Positions 11,233 to 25,640 of a DNA stretch of 64,000 bases are shown piece by piece (within the stretch, counting starts at the first letter, position 1; the number at the start of each line of letters is the position of its first letter). Origin of the DNA: Streptomonospora nanhaiensis (lineage in GTDB: Bacteria > Actinomycetota > Actinomycetes > Streptosporangiales > Streptosporangiaceae). The notes under the pieces are model-generated. The model was given only the letters and a program-made list of their open reading frames with translations. It did not search any database and was not told the origin of the DNA. The translations under genes were made by a program, and so were the position numbers. Where the stretch lies: positions 5,766,001-5,830,000 of the forward strand of contig NZ_JACCFO010000001.1 of NCBI RefSeq assembly GCF_013410565.1. Reading direction: 5' to 3'.

Positions 11233-12151
11233 CCTCACGCAAGCAGGCCCTGGACAAGGCCAACACCCTCATCGAGGCGCTGCCCTGGCTCAGCCGCTTC
11301 CACGGCAAGACCGTCGTGGTCAAGTACGGCGGCAACGCCATGACCGACCCCGCCCTGCGCGAGCGCTTCGCGCAGAACATCGTGTTCCTGCGCTACGCCG
11401 GGCTGCGCCCGGTCGTCGTGCACGGCGGCGGCCCCCAGATCAACGCCCACCTCGACCGCCTCGGGCTCACCAGCAGCTTCGAGGCCGGCCTGCGGGTCAC
11501 CACGCCCGAGACCATGGACGTGGTGCGCATGGTCCTGGTCGGGCAGGTCAACCGCGAGATCGTCGGCCTGATCAACTCCCACGGCCCCTTCGCCGTCGGG
11601 ATCTCCGGCGAGGACGCCCACCTCATCACCGCCGAGCGCAAGGCCGCCTACGTCGACGGCGCCCCCGTCGACATCGGCCAGGTCGGCGAGGTCGTCGACG
11701 TCCAGCCCGGCGTGGTGCGCACCCTGCTCGACGACGGCCGCATCCCCGTGGTCTCCAGCGTGGCCCGCGGCGAGGACGGCGGGATCTACAACGTCAACGC
11801 CGACACCGCGGCCGCCGCGCTCGCCGTCGCCCTGGAGGCAGGCAAGCTCGTCGTGCTCACCGACGTCGAGGGCCTTTACGCCGACTACCCGGTGTGCGAG
11901 GAGCTGATCAGCCGCCTGACGGCCGGCGAGCTGGAGGCCATGCTGCCCGAGCTGTCCGCCGGCATGGTCCCCAAGATGGAGGCGTGCCTGGCCGCCGTGC
12001 GCGGCGGGGTGCCCCAGGCCCACATCCTCGACGGCCGCACCCCCGACTCCATGCTGCTCGAAGTGTTCACCAACGACGGGATCGGCACCATGGTCGTGGC
12101 CGAGGCCGACGAGCCCACCGACCCCGTCGACATCTACGAAGGCGAGTTCGA

Positions 12152-12155
<4 letters not shown>
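11229..12155 (+). CDS. argB: Acetylglutamate kinase
   Basis: Phosphorylates N-acetylglutamate, the committed and usually arginine-inhibited step. 308 residues from ATG 11229, which overlaps the argJ stop by 4 bases. Amino-acid-kinase fold: [10 protein letters not shown] (near residue 28) binds ATP phosphates, [10 protein letters not shown] the substrate; [15 protein letters not shown] and [10 protein letters not shown] complete the nucleotide site. The N-terminal helix ([18 protein letters not shown]) is that of the hexameric arginine-sensitive type. Stop overlaps the argD GTG start (GTGA). Confidence 0.97.
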
Positions 12156-14864
<2,709 letters not shown>

Positions 14865-14933
14865 GCCCACCACCGCGGCCTGCCGGGGGCGGCCACGGCC
14901 ACGCCACACACCCACACACACAAGGAGAACCAC

Positions 14934-17666
<2,733 letters not shown>

Positions 17667-17725
17667 GGCTCCCGCCCGCCCGCGCGGCGCCTTCGGCACC
17701 CCGGTGCCCGCGCCCCAGCGCCACA

Positions 17726-17766
17726 GTGGGGGCCGCCGCACCCGCGGCGGCCCCCACCGGCGTTTT
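17726..17766 (+). terminator. Terminator hairpin of the arg cluster
   Basis: A perfect 14-bp stem (17726-17739 with 17744-17757, left arm GTGGGGGCCGCCGC) closes a 4-base ACCC loop and is followed by CGGCGTTTT. Position 60 bases after argH and the very stable stem indicate transcription termination of the arg operon. The remaining gap to 17966 holds only the leader of the next gene, including a TAGCGT -10-like hexamer at 17830-17835. Confidence 0.8.
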
Positions 17767-17966
17767 CGGCGAGCGCCCGGCCCGCCGGCGAGTTCGGCGA
17801 AACCCCCGTCGCCGCCCCGAACGATGATGTAGCGTCCTGGGACTGTGGGCACCACGGGTATCCCCTCCTGCGCGCTGCGTGACGACGGGGCGTGTCGCCG
17901 CTGGTCCGGCGCCGATCCCGTGCACCGGGTGCCCACGGCATGCGTCCGCGTCGTGGGAGGAGCTTC

Positions 17967-20483
17967 ATGGGTCGGCAGGGCGGCTCCGAGCGCAGCATCA
18001 GAGCCCAGCTCAACCGGATCGTCCTGATCCCCAGCATCACGTTCCTGGTGCTGTTCGCCGTGCTGAGCGCGGTGCTGCTGACCCAGGCGATCTCGCTGCG
18101 GATCGCCACCGGCGACGGCCGCGCCGACATCCACCTCTACGCCTCGTTCGTGGAACTGCAGCGCGAACGCCGCCTCGCCGCCGTGCACGCGGCCGAGGGC
18201 ACGTCCGAAACCCTCGCGGCGCTGCGCCGGCAGGCCGAGGCCACCGACGACGCCGTCACCGAGGTCGCCGCCCGCGCCGACCTCCTGGCCGGCCGCGGCG
18301 ACCCCGACATCGCCCGCGCCGCCGACGCCTACTTCGCCGAACTCCGGCAGCGCTCGGAGATCCGCGGCCGCGTCTCGGCCGGCGACCTGGGGCCCAGCGG
18401 CGCCTCCACCGCCTACACCGACATCGTCGGCGACGGCCTGCGCCTCTACGACCTGCGCGCCCGCCGCCTCGACGACGGCGCCTCGGCCACCGCCGCCGCC
18501 GACGCCGTCCGGCTGATGCGCGCCCAGGAGCAGTTCGCCCGCGGCGACACCCTCCTCAGCGCCGCCATCGCCGCCGACTCCCTCACCCCGCAGCGGCAGA
18601 GCCGGTTCACCGCGCTCGTCGACGGCATGCGCTCCCGTATCACCGAGGCCGCCCCGGCGCTGGCCGGAGAGGCCGCCACCGCCTACGAGGACCTCGCCGG
18701 GTCCGCGGAGTGGCGACGGGTGCGCGCGCTCGCCGACACCGTCGCCCGCCACCAGCCCGACGCCGAGACCGACCCCGCCACCGGCGAGCCCCGGGCCACC
18801 GGCGCCCTGCCCGACGGCCTCGACGGCTGGCGCCCGGCCGCCGACGAGGTCCACACCGGGCTGGCCTCGCTCGTCGGCGCCCAGCTGGGCGCCGTCGTCA
18901 ACGCCACCGACACCGCCGGGAGCTGGCTGTTCAACCTCTCCGTGGGCGGCGGCATCATCTCGCTGTTCGCCGGCACCGTGGCCTACGGCGTGGCCTCCTG
19001 CTCCGCCGCCCACCTCACCCGCCGCCTCAGCCGGCTGCGCGCCGACACCCTGCTGCTCGCCCGCGAGGAGCTGCCCCGGATCGTGCGCCGCCTGGCCGAC
19101 GGCGACCCCGTCGACCTCGACACCGAGCTGCGCCGCCTCGACCACGGCCGCGACGAGGTCGGCCAGGTCGCCGACGCCTTCAACATCGCCCAGCGCACCG
19201 CCGTCAGCGCCGCCGTCAAGGAGGCCGAGACCCGCGCCGGGGTCAACCGGGTGTTCCTCGCCATCGCCCACCGCAACCAGTCGCTGGTGCAGCGCCAGCT
19301 CCAGCTGCTGGACCGCATCGAGCGCGAGGAGGACGACCCCGACCTCCTGGAGGACCTGTTCCACCTGGACCACCTGGCCACGCGCGGCCGGCGCAACGCC
19401 GAGAACCTGATCATCCTCGGCGGCGCCCAGCCGGGCAGACGCTGGCGCCACCCCATCCCGCTCGTGGACATCCTGCGCGGCGCCATCTCCGAGACCGAGG
19501 AGTACACCCGCGTCAAGCTGCGGGCGGTGCCCGACCTCTCGCTGTCGGGCGCGGTGGTGGCCGACATCATCCACCTGGTGGCCGAGCTGATCGAGAACGC
19601 CACCGCCTTCTCGCCGCCGCACACCCTGGTGCACATCCACAGCGAGGTCGTGCCCAAGGGCGTGGCCGTCGAGATCGAGGACCGCGGGCTGGGCATGAGC
19701 GAGGCCGGCCTGGCCGCCGCCAACGCCACCCTCGACCACGCCCCCGAGTTCGACGTCATGGCGCTCAACCGCGACTCCCGGCTGGGCCTGTTCGTCGTGG
19801 CGCGGCTGGCCGCCAAGCACGACGTCCGCGTGCGGCTGTGCCCCTCGCCCTACGGAGGCACCCGCGCGGTGGTGCTCATCCCCGCCGCGCTGGTGTCCTC
19901 GGCCGAACCCCGCCGCCGCAGACCCGAGCCGCCCGCGGCGGCCCGCGCCCGCGCCGAGGGCGACCTGCTGGCGCCGCCCGTCCGCCGGGGCACCCGGCGC
20001 CGCCCCGAGGCCGTCACCGAGGGCGGCGCGCCCGCGCCGCTCCCCGGCCCCGCCGGCGGGGAACACCCCGCCGACCTCGCGGCCACCGAACCCGTGCCCG
20101 TGGCGCCCGCGGCCGCCGGCCCCGGGCCCGAGCACCCCGGCGAGCGCCCCGCGCTCCCCAAGCGCCGCCGCCAGGCAAGCCTCGCGCCCCAGTTGCGCCA
20201 GGCCCCGACCGCCGCCGACCACCCCGCCGCGGCCGATGAGCGCTCCCCCGAGGAGATCCGCCGGATCATGAGCGCCTTCCAGGCGGGAACCCTGCGCGGC
20301 CGCGCCGACGACGATCGCGATCCGGTCCCCGCCGACGGCGGCGCCGCCGAGTCCGACACCGAGCGGCGCGCCCCCCGCGGCGACGACACGGACACCACCC
20401 CCCTTCGACCCACCCCCGTGGGCGCGGCACGCCAGCGCACCGCGGTCCGGCCCACCGGCGTACACACGGGAGAGAACGAGTGA
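17967..20483 (+). CDS. cvnA: Conservon sensor kinase-like protein (CvnA)
   Basis: Membrane-bound histidine-kinase-like protein that in Streptomyces conservons assembles with CvnB, C and D on the membrane, somewhat like a G-protein-coupled receptor system. ATG 17967 (838 residues) follows GGGAGG with 6-base spacing. Order: transmembrane helix 18-43, extracellular nitrate/nitrite-sensing-like (NIT) region about 45-300, second helix 322-345, HAMP about 346-400, dimerisation helices, HATPase_c domain about 525-645 (N box VAELIENATAFSP, G1 EDRGLGM, G2 RLGLFVVARLA), then a roughly 190-residue disordered Pro/Arg/Ala-rich tail. GTGA overlap with cvnB. Confidence 0.9.
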   Translation: MGRQGGSERSIRAQLNRIVLIPSITFLVLFAVLSAVLLTQAISLRIATGDGRADIHLYASFVELQRERRLAAVHAAEGTSETLAALRRQAEATDDAVTEVAARADLLAGRGDPDIARAADAYFAELRQRSEIRGRVSAGDLGPSGASTAYTDIVGDGLRLYDLRARRLDDGASATAAADAVRLMRAQEQFARGDTLLSAAIAADSLTPQRQSRFTALVDGMRSRITEAAPALAGEAATAYEDLAGSAEWRRVRALADTVARHQPDAETDPATGEPRATGALPDGLDGWRPAADEVHTGLASLVGAQLGAVVNATDTAGSWLFNLSVGGGIISLFAGTVAYGVASCSAAHLTRRLSRLRADTLLLAREELPRIVRRLADGDPVDLDTELRRLDHGRDEVGQVADAFNIAQRTAVSAAVKEAETRAGVNRVFLAIAHRNQSLVQRQLQLLDRIEREEDDPDLLEDLFHLDHLATRGRRNAENLIILGGAQPGRRWRHPIPLVDILRGAISETEEYTRVKLRAVPDLSLSGAVVADIIHLVAELIENATAFSPPHTLVHIHSEVVPKGVAVEIEDRGLGMSEAGLAAANATLDHAPEFDVMALNRDSRLGLFVVARLAAKHDVRVRLCPSPYGGTRAVVLIPAALVSSAEPRRRRPEPPAAARARAEGDLLAPPVRRGTRRRPEAVTEGGAPAPLPGPAGGEHPADLAATEPVPVAPAAAGPGPEHPGERPALPKRRRQASLAPQLRQAPTAADHPAAADERSPEEIRRIMSAFQAGTLRGRADDDRDPVPADGGAAESDTERRAPRGDDTDTTPLRPTPVGAARQRTAVRPTGVHTGENE

Positions 20484-20914
20484 CGGTGCACAACAACCAC
20501 GCCGCAGGAGACCTGAACTGGCTGCTGGACGACCTGGTCGAACGGGTCGTCGGCGCCGAGCACGCCATCGTCCTCTCGGCCGACGGCCTGCTCATCGGCC
20601 GCTCGCGCGCGCTCACGCCCGAGGACGGCGAGCACCTGTCGGCGGTCGCCTCGGCCTTCCAGAGCCTGGCCCGGGGCACCGGGCGCCAGTTCGGCGGCGG
20701 CGCGGTCCGCCAGACCGTGGTCGAGATGGAGCACGCCTACCTGTTCGTCACGGCGGCGGGCGAGGGCGCCTGCCTGGCCGTGCTGGCCGCCGAGACCGCC
20801 GACGTCGGGCTGATCGCCTACGAGATGAACATGCGCGTCAAGCGGGTGGGCCAGTTCCTCACCTCCGCGCCGCGCTTCCCTCAGTCGGTCACGGCCGGAA
20901 GCTCGGGGTCATGA
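20480..20914 (+). CDS. cvnB: Roadblock/LC7 domain protein (CvnB)
   Basis: 144 residues, one roadblock/LC7 domain (LNWLLDDLVERVVGAEHAIVLSADGLLIG...). Proteins of this kind act as partners or GAP-like regulators of small GTPases such as MglA and CvnD. GTG 20480 overlaps cvnA and its stop overlaps cvnC (ATGA), so A-B-C are translationally coupled. Cytosolic, recruited to the CvnA/CvnD complex by inference from Streptomyces. Confidence 0.92.
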   Translation: MTVHNNHAAGDLNWLLDDLVERVVGAEHAIVLSADGLLIGRSRALTPEDGEHLSAVASAFQSLARGTGRQFGGGAVRQTVVEMEHAYLFVTAAGEGACLAVLAAETADVGLIAYEMNMRVKRVGQFLTSAPRFPQSVTAGSSGS

Positions 20915-21396
20915 GGACCGCGGGCGAGTGCGGCCCCCCGGGGTACGACACCCGCCCCGGCGCCGCCCGGGGGGCGCGGGCGCGCGAGGCGGCGCGGCAG
21001 TCGGTCCGGGAGCGGCGCCAGCGCCACGGCGACGCCGCGGGCGGTCCGCGCCACGGCGCCGCAGGCCCGCTGGTGCGCCCCTACACGGTCACCGGCGGGC
21101 GCACCCGGCCTGTCGACGCCGGCCTGGACATGATCAGCATCGTGGTGGCCACCCGCGAGTCCGCCGACGCCGCCGCCCTGGAGCCCGAGCACGCCGCGAT
21201 CCTGCGGATGTGCGACCGGCCGGTCTCGGTCGCCGAGCTGTCCGCCCAGCTCGACCTGCCCATCACCGTGGTCAAGGTGCTGCTGGGCGACCTCATCACG
21301 GCAGGCGACGTACTCGCGCGGGCGCCCCTGCCCGTTTCGGACACACCCCAACTGGACGTACTTCAGGCGGTTCTCGATGGCATCCGCAGACTCTGA
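20911..21396 (+). CDS. cvnC: DUF742 protein (CvnC)
   Basis: 161 residues. The first 50 or so are Arg/Gly/Ala-rich and look disordered; the rest is the DUF742 winged-helix-like domain, with VRPYTVTGGRTRP at its start and the typical ending SVAELSAQLDLPITVVKVLLGDLITAGDV...LLDVLQ-like (here LDVLQAVLDGIRRL). Biochemical role unknown; it is an invariant member of conservons. Overlaps cvnD by 20 bases. Confidence 0.9.
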   Translation: MRTAGECGPPGYDTRPGAARGARAREAARQSVRERRQRHGDAAGGPRHGAAGPLVRPYTVTGGRTRPVDAGLDMISIVVATRESADAAALEPEHAAILRMCDRPVSVAELSAQLDLPITVVKVLLGDLITAGDVLARAPLPVSDTPQLDVLQAVLDGIRRL

Positions 21397-22000
21397 CACC
21401 CCGGGCACCTCCGGCGCCCCCGGCGCCGGCATCCCGCTGGCCGTGAAGATCCTCATCGCCGGCGGGTTCGGCGTCGGCAAGACCACCATGGTCGGCTCGG
21501 TCAGCGAGATCGCGCCGCTGAGCACCGAGGAGGTCATGACCGAGGCCAGCATGGGCGTCGACGACCTCGGCGGGGTGGAGGAGAAGACCACCACCACGGT
21601 GGCGCTGGACTTCGGCCGCATCACCGTCACCGACCAGGTCGTCCTCTACCTGTTCGGCACCCCCGGCCAGGGCCGGTTCTGGTTCATGTGGGACGAACTG
21701 GCCGAGGGCGCCCTGGGCGCGGTCGTGCTCGCCGACACCCGGCGGCTCGACACCTGCTTCCCGGCCGTGGACTTCTTCGAGCACCGGCGGGTTCCGTTCG
21801 TGGTCGCCGTCAACCAGTTCGACGGCGCCTGCGGATACGGCGCCGAGGAGGTCCGGGAAGCCGTGGACCTCGCGCCTGACGTGCCCGTTCTCTTCACCGA
21901 CGCCCGCGACCGCGCGGCGGGCAAGGCGGTGCTGCTGGCGCTCGTGGAGCACGTAATGCGCCGACGCAGCCCGGCGCCCGCCGCGCGGCCGCTACGATAG
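21377..22000 (+). CDS. cvnD: Conservon small GTPase (CvnD)
   Basis: 207-residue Ras-like GTP-binding protein, the presumed switch of the conservon. P-loop GGFGVGKTT at 29-37, switch/G3-like segment LFGTPGQGRFWFMW, and base-recognition NQFD in VVAVNQFDGA. The G3 motif is DxxG-degenerate (GTPGQ), as usual in this family. A 20-residue Ser/Gly/Ala N-terminus precedes the fold. Start ATG 21377 lies inside the end of cvnC. Confidence 0.93.
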   Translation: MASADSDTPGTSGAPGAGIPLAVKILIAGGFGVGKTTMVGSVSEIAPLSTEEVMTEASMGVDDLGGVEEKTTTTVALDFGRITVTDQVVLYLFGTPGQGRFWFMWDELAEGALGAVVLADTRRLDTCFPAVDFFEHRRVPFVVAVNQFDGACGYGAEEVREAVDLAPDVPVLFTDARDRAAGKAVLLALVEHVMRRRSPAPAARPLR

Positions 22001-22111
22001 GCGCACCGTTTGGACCGTGGTCCACCGAAGTCCGAGGTCCGGCCCTGTTTTTCAGCGCGGGAAACGGCTTTCGGGAGAGATCAACACCCACTAGTCGTTA
22101 GCATTCTTCGC

Positions 22112-23053
22112 GTGAACCCTGACAGCATGCAAAACCCGGACAGACTGCCCCCTCGCGATCTTCCGCGGCGTCGTTCCGGTCGGCATCGCAACCCCCTGTC
22201 CTTCGACAGCTGGGTGGGCACCCCGACCCTCATCCTCGCCATTCCCACGGGTCCCGCGGGGGAGCGCGGCGACACCGGCGAGGCCGCCGATCCCGCCGGC
22301 GACATCGGTTCGCAGATGGTCGACCTCGTGCGCGCCTACCGCCCCGAGGTCGCCATCCGGCACGGCCGCGCCGGCACCGCCGGCCTGACCGAGGCCCTGG
22401 CCGACCTCGGCCCCCGCGAGGGCCACCCGCTGCGCGGCGTCGTCGTGCCCGTGGTGACCGCCCCGCACGAGGGCACCGCCGCAGCCATCAACGCCGCCGT
22501 CGAGCAGACCGGCGCCGACATCCGCGTCACCGAGGCGCTCGGCCCCCACCCCATGCTCGCCGAGGTCGTGCACCTGCGCCTGGCCGAGGCCGGGTTCGTG
22601 CGGGCCGACCGCATGCGGCTCATCAGCGTCGTGGCCCCCGGCACCCGCATGACCGACGGCGTTGTCGTCGGCGCCGCGGGCGGTGCCGAGGCCGTCAACG
22701 CCACCGGGGTCACCGCCGTGCTGCTGGCCGCCCGCCTGGGGATCACCGTCCTGCCCGCCGACCTCGGCGACCCCGCCAGCCTCGACCACGCCTTCGAGCA
22801 GTTGCGCGCCGCCGGGTGCTCGCGGCCGGTGCTGGCGCCCAGCGTGGTCGGCCCCGAGTTCCCCGCCGAGCGGCTGGAGCCGCTGGCCCAGCGCTACGGC
22901 GCCCGCAGCTGCGCGCCCCTGGGCGTGGGCAGCACGCTGGCCAAGATCGCCGCCCTGCGCTACGCCGAGGTCCTCAACACCCTCGGCGTCGACACCCCGC
23001 CCTCGGTCGAGGAGCTTCCCGCGCCGGTGGGCTCGCGCCACCGCCGCGAGTAG
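22112..23053 (+). CDS. CbiX/sirohydrochlorin chelatase-like protein
   Basis: Two-lobed protein resembling the CbiX/SirB sirohydrochlorin chelatase family: VVVPVVTAPHEGTAAAINAA followed by RVTEALGPHPMLAEVVHLRL in the first half and a similar layout (TVLPADLGD ... APLGVGSTLAKI) in the second. The N-terminal AHGSRD-type metal-site motif of true chelatases is not evident (LAIPTGPAGERGD instead), so activity is doubtful. Start uncertain: GTG 22112 has no Shine-Dalgarno but lies 7 bases after TAGCAT (22099-22104), as in leaderless mRNAs; ATG 22127 is the alternative. From GTG: 313 residues. It separates the two conservon clusters on the same strand. Confidence 0.75.
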   Translation: MNPDSMQNPDRLPPRDLPRRRSGRHRNPLSFDSWVGTPTLILAIPTGPAGERGDTGEAADPAGDIGSQMVDLVRAYRPEVAIRHGRAGTAGLTEALADLGPREGHPLRGVVVPVVTAPHEGTAAAINAAVEQTGADIRVTEALGPHPMLAEVVHLRLAEAGFVRADRMRLISVVAPGTRMTDGVVVGAAGGAEAVNATGVTAVLLAARLGITVLPADLGDPASLDHAFEQLRAAGCSRPVLAPSVVGPEFPAERLEPLAQRYGARSCAPLGVGSTLAKIAALRYAEVLNTLGVDTPPSVEELPAPVGSRHRRE

Positions 23054-23067
23054 CCTCCCGGGGCCGC

Positions 23068-23121
23068 GTCGCGGTGTTCTCGGCGGTACGGGGCACGCCG
23101 CACCGCCGAGAACACCGCGAC
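23068..23121. repeat. Perfect 20-bp inverted repeat
   Basis: Arms 23068-23087 and 23102-23121 are perfectly complementary (left arm begins GTCGCGGTGTTC), with a 14-base loop. It lies 15 bases after the CbiX-like gene. No T-run follows on either strand, so it may be a Rho-independent-like terminator of GC-rich type, or a protein-binding dyad. Confidence 0.85.
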
Positions 23122-23130
23122 CTCGCCGTT

Positions 23131-23145
23131 GTCACCTGATGTGAC
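23131..23145. promoter_or_regulatory. GTCAC-N5-GTGAC dyad before the second kinase gene
   Basis: Perfect inverted repeat GTCAC-CTGAT-GTGAC, about 60 bases upstream of the kinase start and 30 bases upstream of a TAGCGT (23177-23182) hexamer. The same TAGCGTC(C/T)TGG string occurs in front of cvnA (17830-17840), suggesting related -10 regions. Candidate operator; the binding protein is unknown. Confidence 0.4.
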
Positions 23146-23205
23146 CAAACGGCCACGCACGGGAGGCTTTCTGCGATAGCGTCTTGGCTCCAGGTTGGGG
23201 GGACC

Positions 23206-25245
23206 ATGGAGACACGACACACCGGCCGCTCACGCCGGCCGACCATCCGCAGACAGCTGACCCGCATCGTGCTGATTCCCAGCGTCAGCTTCCTGGTGCT
23301 GTGGACCGTCATGACCGCCACGGGGTTCGTGCAGGCGGGCGAGCTGATGCTCTCGGTCGCGCGGGGCCGCGACGGCATCGCGGCCTTCACCCGGCTCGCC
23401 GACGGCCTCCGCGAGGAGCGCCGGCTCACGCAGGTGCGGCTGGGTGACCCCGACAACGGCCAGGCCCACTCCGCGCTGGCCGCCCAGCGCCGCCGCACCG
23501 ACGAGGCCGTCGACGCCGCCGCCGGCATCGCGCCCACCCTGGGCCCCGGCGAGGACAACGAGATCGCCCGCACCGTCCGGGACTTCCTGTCCGACCGCGA
23601 CCGCCTCGGCGCCGTGCGCGCCGACGTCGACTCCGGCCGGACCGACCGCGCCACCGCCCTGGCCGCCTACTCCGACCTCGTCGTCGCCGCCTCCGACATC
23701 TCCTCGGCGCTGCTGCGCCCGATGGAGGAGGGCGAAAGCGTCTCCGACGCCGTGCTGGCCCGGCGGCTGCTCACCGTCCACGAGCAGCACGCGCGCGCCG
23801 ACGCCCTGCTCGCGGGCTCCATCGCCGCCGGCGGCATGGACTACGAGGAGACCGCGCACTTCACCTACCTCACCGCCGCCTACCGCGACACCCTGCCCGA
23901 CGCCGCCAACGGGCTGCGCGGCCTGCCCCGCGAGCGCTACGACGCCATGGTCGACTCCGCCGCCTGGCGCGACACCGAGAACATGTCCCGCATGGTCGTG
24001 ACCCGCTCGCCCGTGGCACCTCCGGAGACCCCCGGGGCCCCGGCCACGTGGAACTCCGCCATCGGCGTCGGCGCCGGCGCCTGGGACCGCGCCGCCCGAC
24101 CCGCCGACGCCGCGCTGGGCCGGGTGGTGGCCGCCCAGGCCGACCTCGCCGCCGACACCGCCTGGAACTCCGCGCTGCGCCGCATCGGCTGGGGGGCGGC
24201 GGGCAGCGTGCTGACCCTCCTGGCCGGGGCCGCCGCGATCGTGGCCGCCTCGCGCTCCTCGCGCCGCCTCACCGCCCGGCTGCGCCGCCTGCGCACCGAC
24301 ACCCTCGGCCTGAGCGACACCCGGCTGCCCGCCATCGTCGACAGCGCCCGCGCCGGGGGGCGGGTCGACCTCGACGCCGAGCTTCCCCGGCTCAGCTACG
24401 GCGACGACGAGATCGGCCAGGTCGCCGACGCGTTCAACACCGCCCAGCGCACGGCCGTGGGGGCCGCGGTCAAGGAGGCCGAGATCCGCAAGGGCGCCAA
24501 CCGGGTGTTCCTCGGCATCGCCTACCGCAACCAGACCCTCGTGCAGCGCCAGCTCAGCATCCTCGACGAGATCGAGTCCGACGAGGACGACCCGCGCGCC
24601 CTGCGCCGGCTGTTCCGGCTGGACCACCTCGCCACGCGCGCCCGGCGCTACGCCGACAACCTCATCATCCTCAGCGGAGCGGGGTCGGCCCGCCGCTGGC
24701 GCGACCCGATGCCCGTCGCCGACGTCCTGCGCGCCGCCATCACCGAGACCGAGGACTACGAGCGGGTCCGGCTCACCTCGGCGCCCCGGGCCCGGCTGCG
24801 CGGGGCCGCCGTCGCCGACGTGGTCCACCTCGTCGCCGAACTGGTCGAGAACGCCACCCAGTTTTCGCCCAAGGCGTGCTCGGTCGACGTCAACTGCGGG
24901 CGGGTCAGCGGCGGGGTGGCCATCGACGTCGAGGACCGCGGCCTGGGCATGACCGAGGACGGCTACGCCGAGGCCAACCGCATCCTGGCCGATCCGCCCG
25001 AGTTCGACGTCATGGCCCTGCCCGAGGAGCCCCGCCTGGGCCTGTTCGTCGTGGCGCGGCTGGCCGCCCGCCACGGCGTCGTGGTGCGGCTGCGCCCCTC
25101 GCCCTACGGCGGCACCTGCGCCACCGCCGTGGTGCCCGAGCACCTGCTGGACTGGGCGGCGCAGACACCCCGCCCCGCGGTCGTGCCCGGCGAGCCCCGC
25201 TCCGAGATCGAGCCCCTGCCCGCGGAGCCCCGCGGTGAGCGGTAG
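23206..25245 (+). CDS. Second conservon-type sensor kinase-like protein
   Basis: 679-residue paralogue of the CvnA protein at 17967-20483. ATG 23206 follows GGGGGGA. Transmembrane helix about 20-40, extracellular NIT-like domain, second helix about 328-350, HAMP, dimerisation region and HATPase_c (N box VAELVENATQFSP, G1 EDRGLGM, G2 RLGLFVVARLA). The position occupied by His in the first copy (LAIAHRNQSL) is Tyr here (LGIAYRNQTL). The long disordered tail of the first copy is missing. Directly overlapped by a DUF742 gene, with no roadblock or GTPase gene following. Confidence 0.88.
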   Translation: METRHTGRSRRPTIRRQLTRIVLIPSVSFLVLWTVMTATGFVQAGELMLSVARGRDGIAAFTRLADGLREERRLTQVRLGDPDNGQAHSALAAQRRRTDEAVDAAAGIAPTLGPGEDNEIARTVRDFLSDRDRLGAVRADVDSGRTDRATALAAYSDLVVAASDISSALLRPMEEGESVSDAVLARRLLTVHEQHARADALLAGSIAAGGMDYEETAHFTYLTAAYRDTLPDAANGLRGLPRERYDAMVDSAAWRDTENMSRMVVTRSPVAPPETPGAPATWNSAIGVGAGAWDRAARPADAALGRVVAAQADLAADTAWNSALRRIGWGAAGSVLTLLAGAAAIVAASRSSRRLTARLRRLRTDTLGLSDTRLPAIVDSARAGGRVDLDAELPRLSYGDDEIGQVADAFNTAQRTAVGAAVKEAEIRKGANRVFLGIAYRNQTLVQRQLSILDEIESDEDDPRALRRLFRLDHLATRARRYADNLIILSGAGSARRWRDPMPVADVLRAAITETEDYERVRLTSAPRARLRGAAVADVVHLVAELVENATQFSPKACSVDVNCGRVSGGVAIDVEDRGLGMTEDGYAEANRILADPPEFDVMALPEEPRLGLFVVARLAARHGVVVRLRPSPYGGTCATAVVPEHLLDWAAQTPRPAVVPGEPRSEIEPLPAEPRGER

Positions 25246-25591
25246 GCCCTCCGCGCAAGAGTCTCCGGGGCGGCTGGTGCGGCCGTTCGCCATCGGCCTG
25301 GACTCCGCGCGCGGCGCCACCGGGCTGGACCTGCTCACCCGCGTCGCGGCGGCACGGGCGCCCCGGCCCGGCGACCACCTGCGCCCCGAGCGCGAGGCCC
25401 TGCTGCGGCTGGCCGAGCAGCCGCAGAGCGTCGCCGAGCTGTCCGCCCACCTGGGCCTGCCGCTGAGCGTCACCAAGCTGCTCATCACCGACATGATCGA
25501 GGCCGGCGACCTCCGCGCCTGTGCCACCGCACCCGCGCTGACCGGCGACGACCTGCTGCACGTGCTGCTGGAGGGCCTGCGCGCGCTGTGA
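25235..25591 (+). CDS. DUF742 protein (CvnC-like)
   Basis: 118 residues from GTG 25235, overlapping the kinase gene by 11 bases. Contains LVRPFAIG at the start and SVAELSAHLGLPLSVTKLLITDMIEAGDL...DLLHVLLEGLRAL, the core DUF742 pattern, without the Arg-rich N-terminus of the copy at 20911. Partner of the preceding kinase by position. No CvnB or CvnD gene accompanies it; it may use those of the first conservon or act alone. Confidence 0.85.
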   Translation: MSGRPSAQESPGRLVRPFAIGLDSARGATGLDLLTRVAAARAPRPGDHLRPEREALLRLAEQPQSVAELSAHLGLPLSVTKLLITDMIEAGDLRACATAPALTGDDLLHVLLEGLRAL

Positions 25592-25640
25592 CCGCGCCCC
25601 GAGCCCGCGACCGCCCGGAACGCCTTGCTACCGTGCGCAG

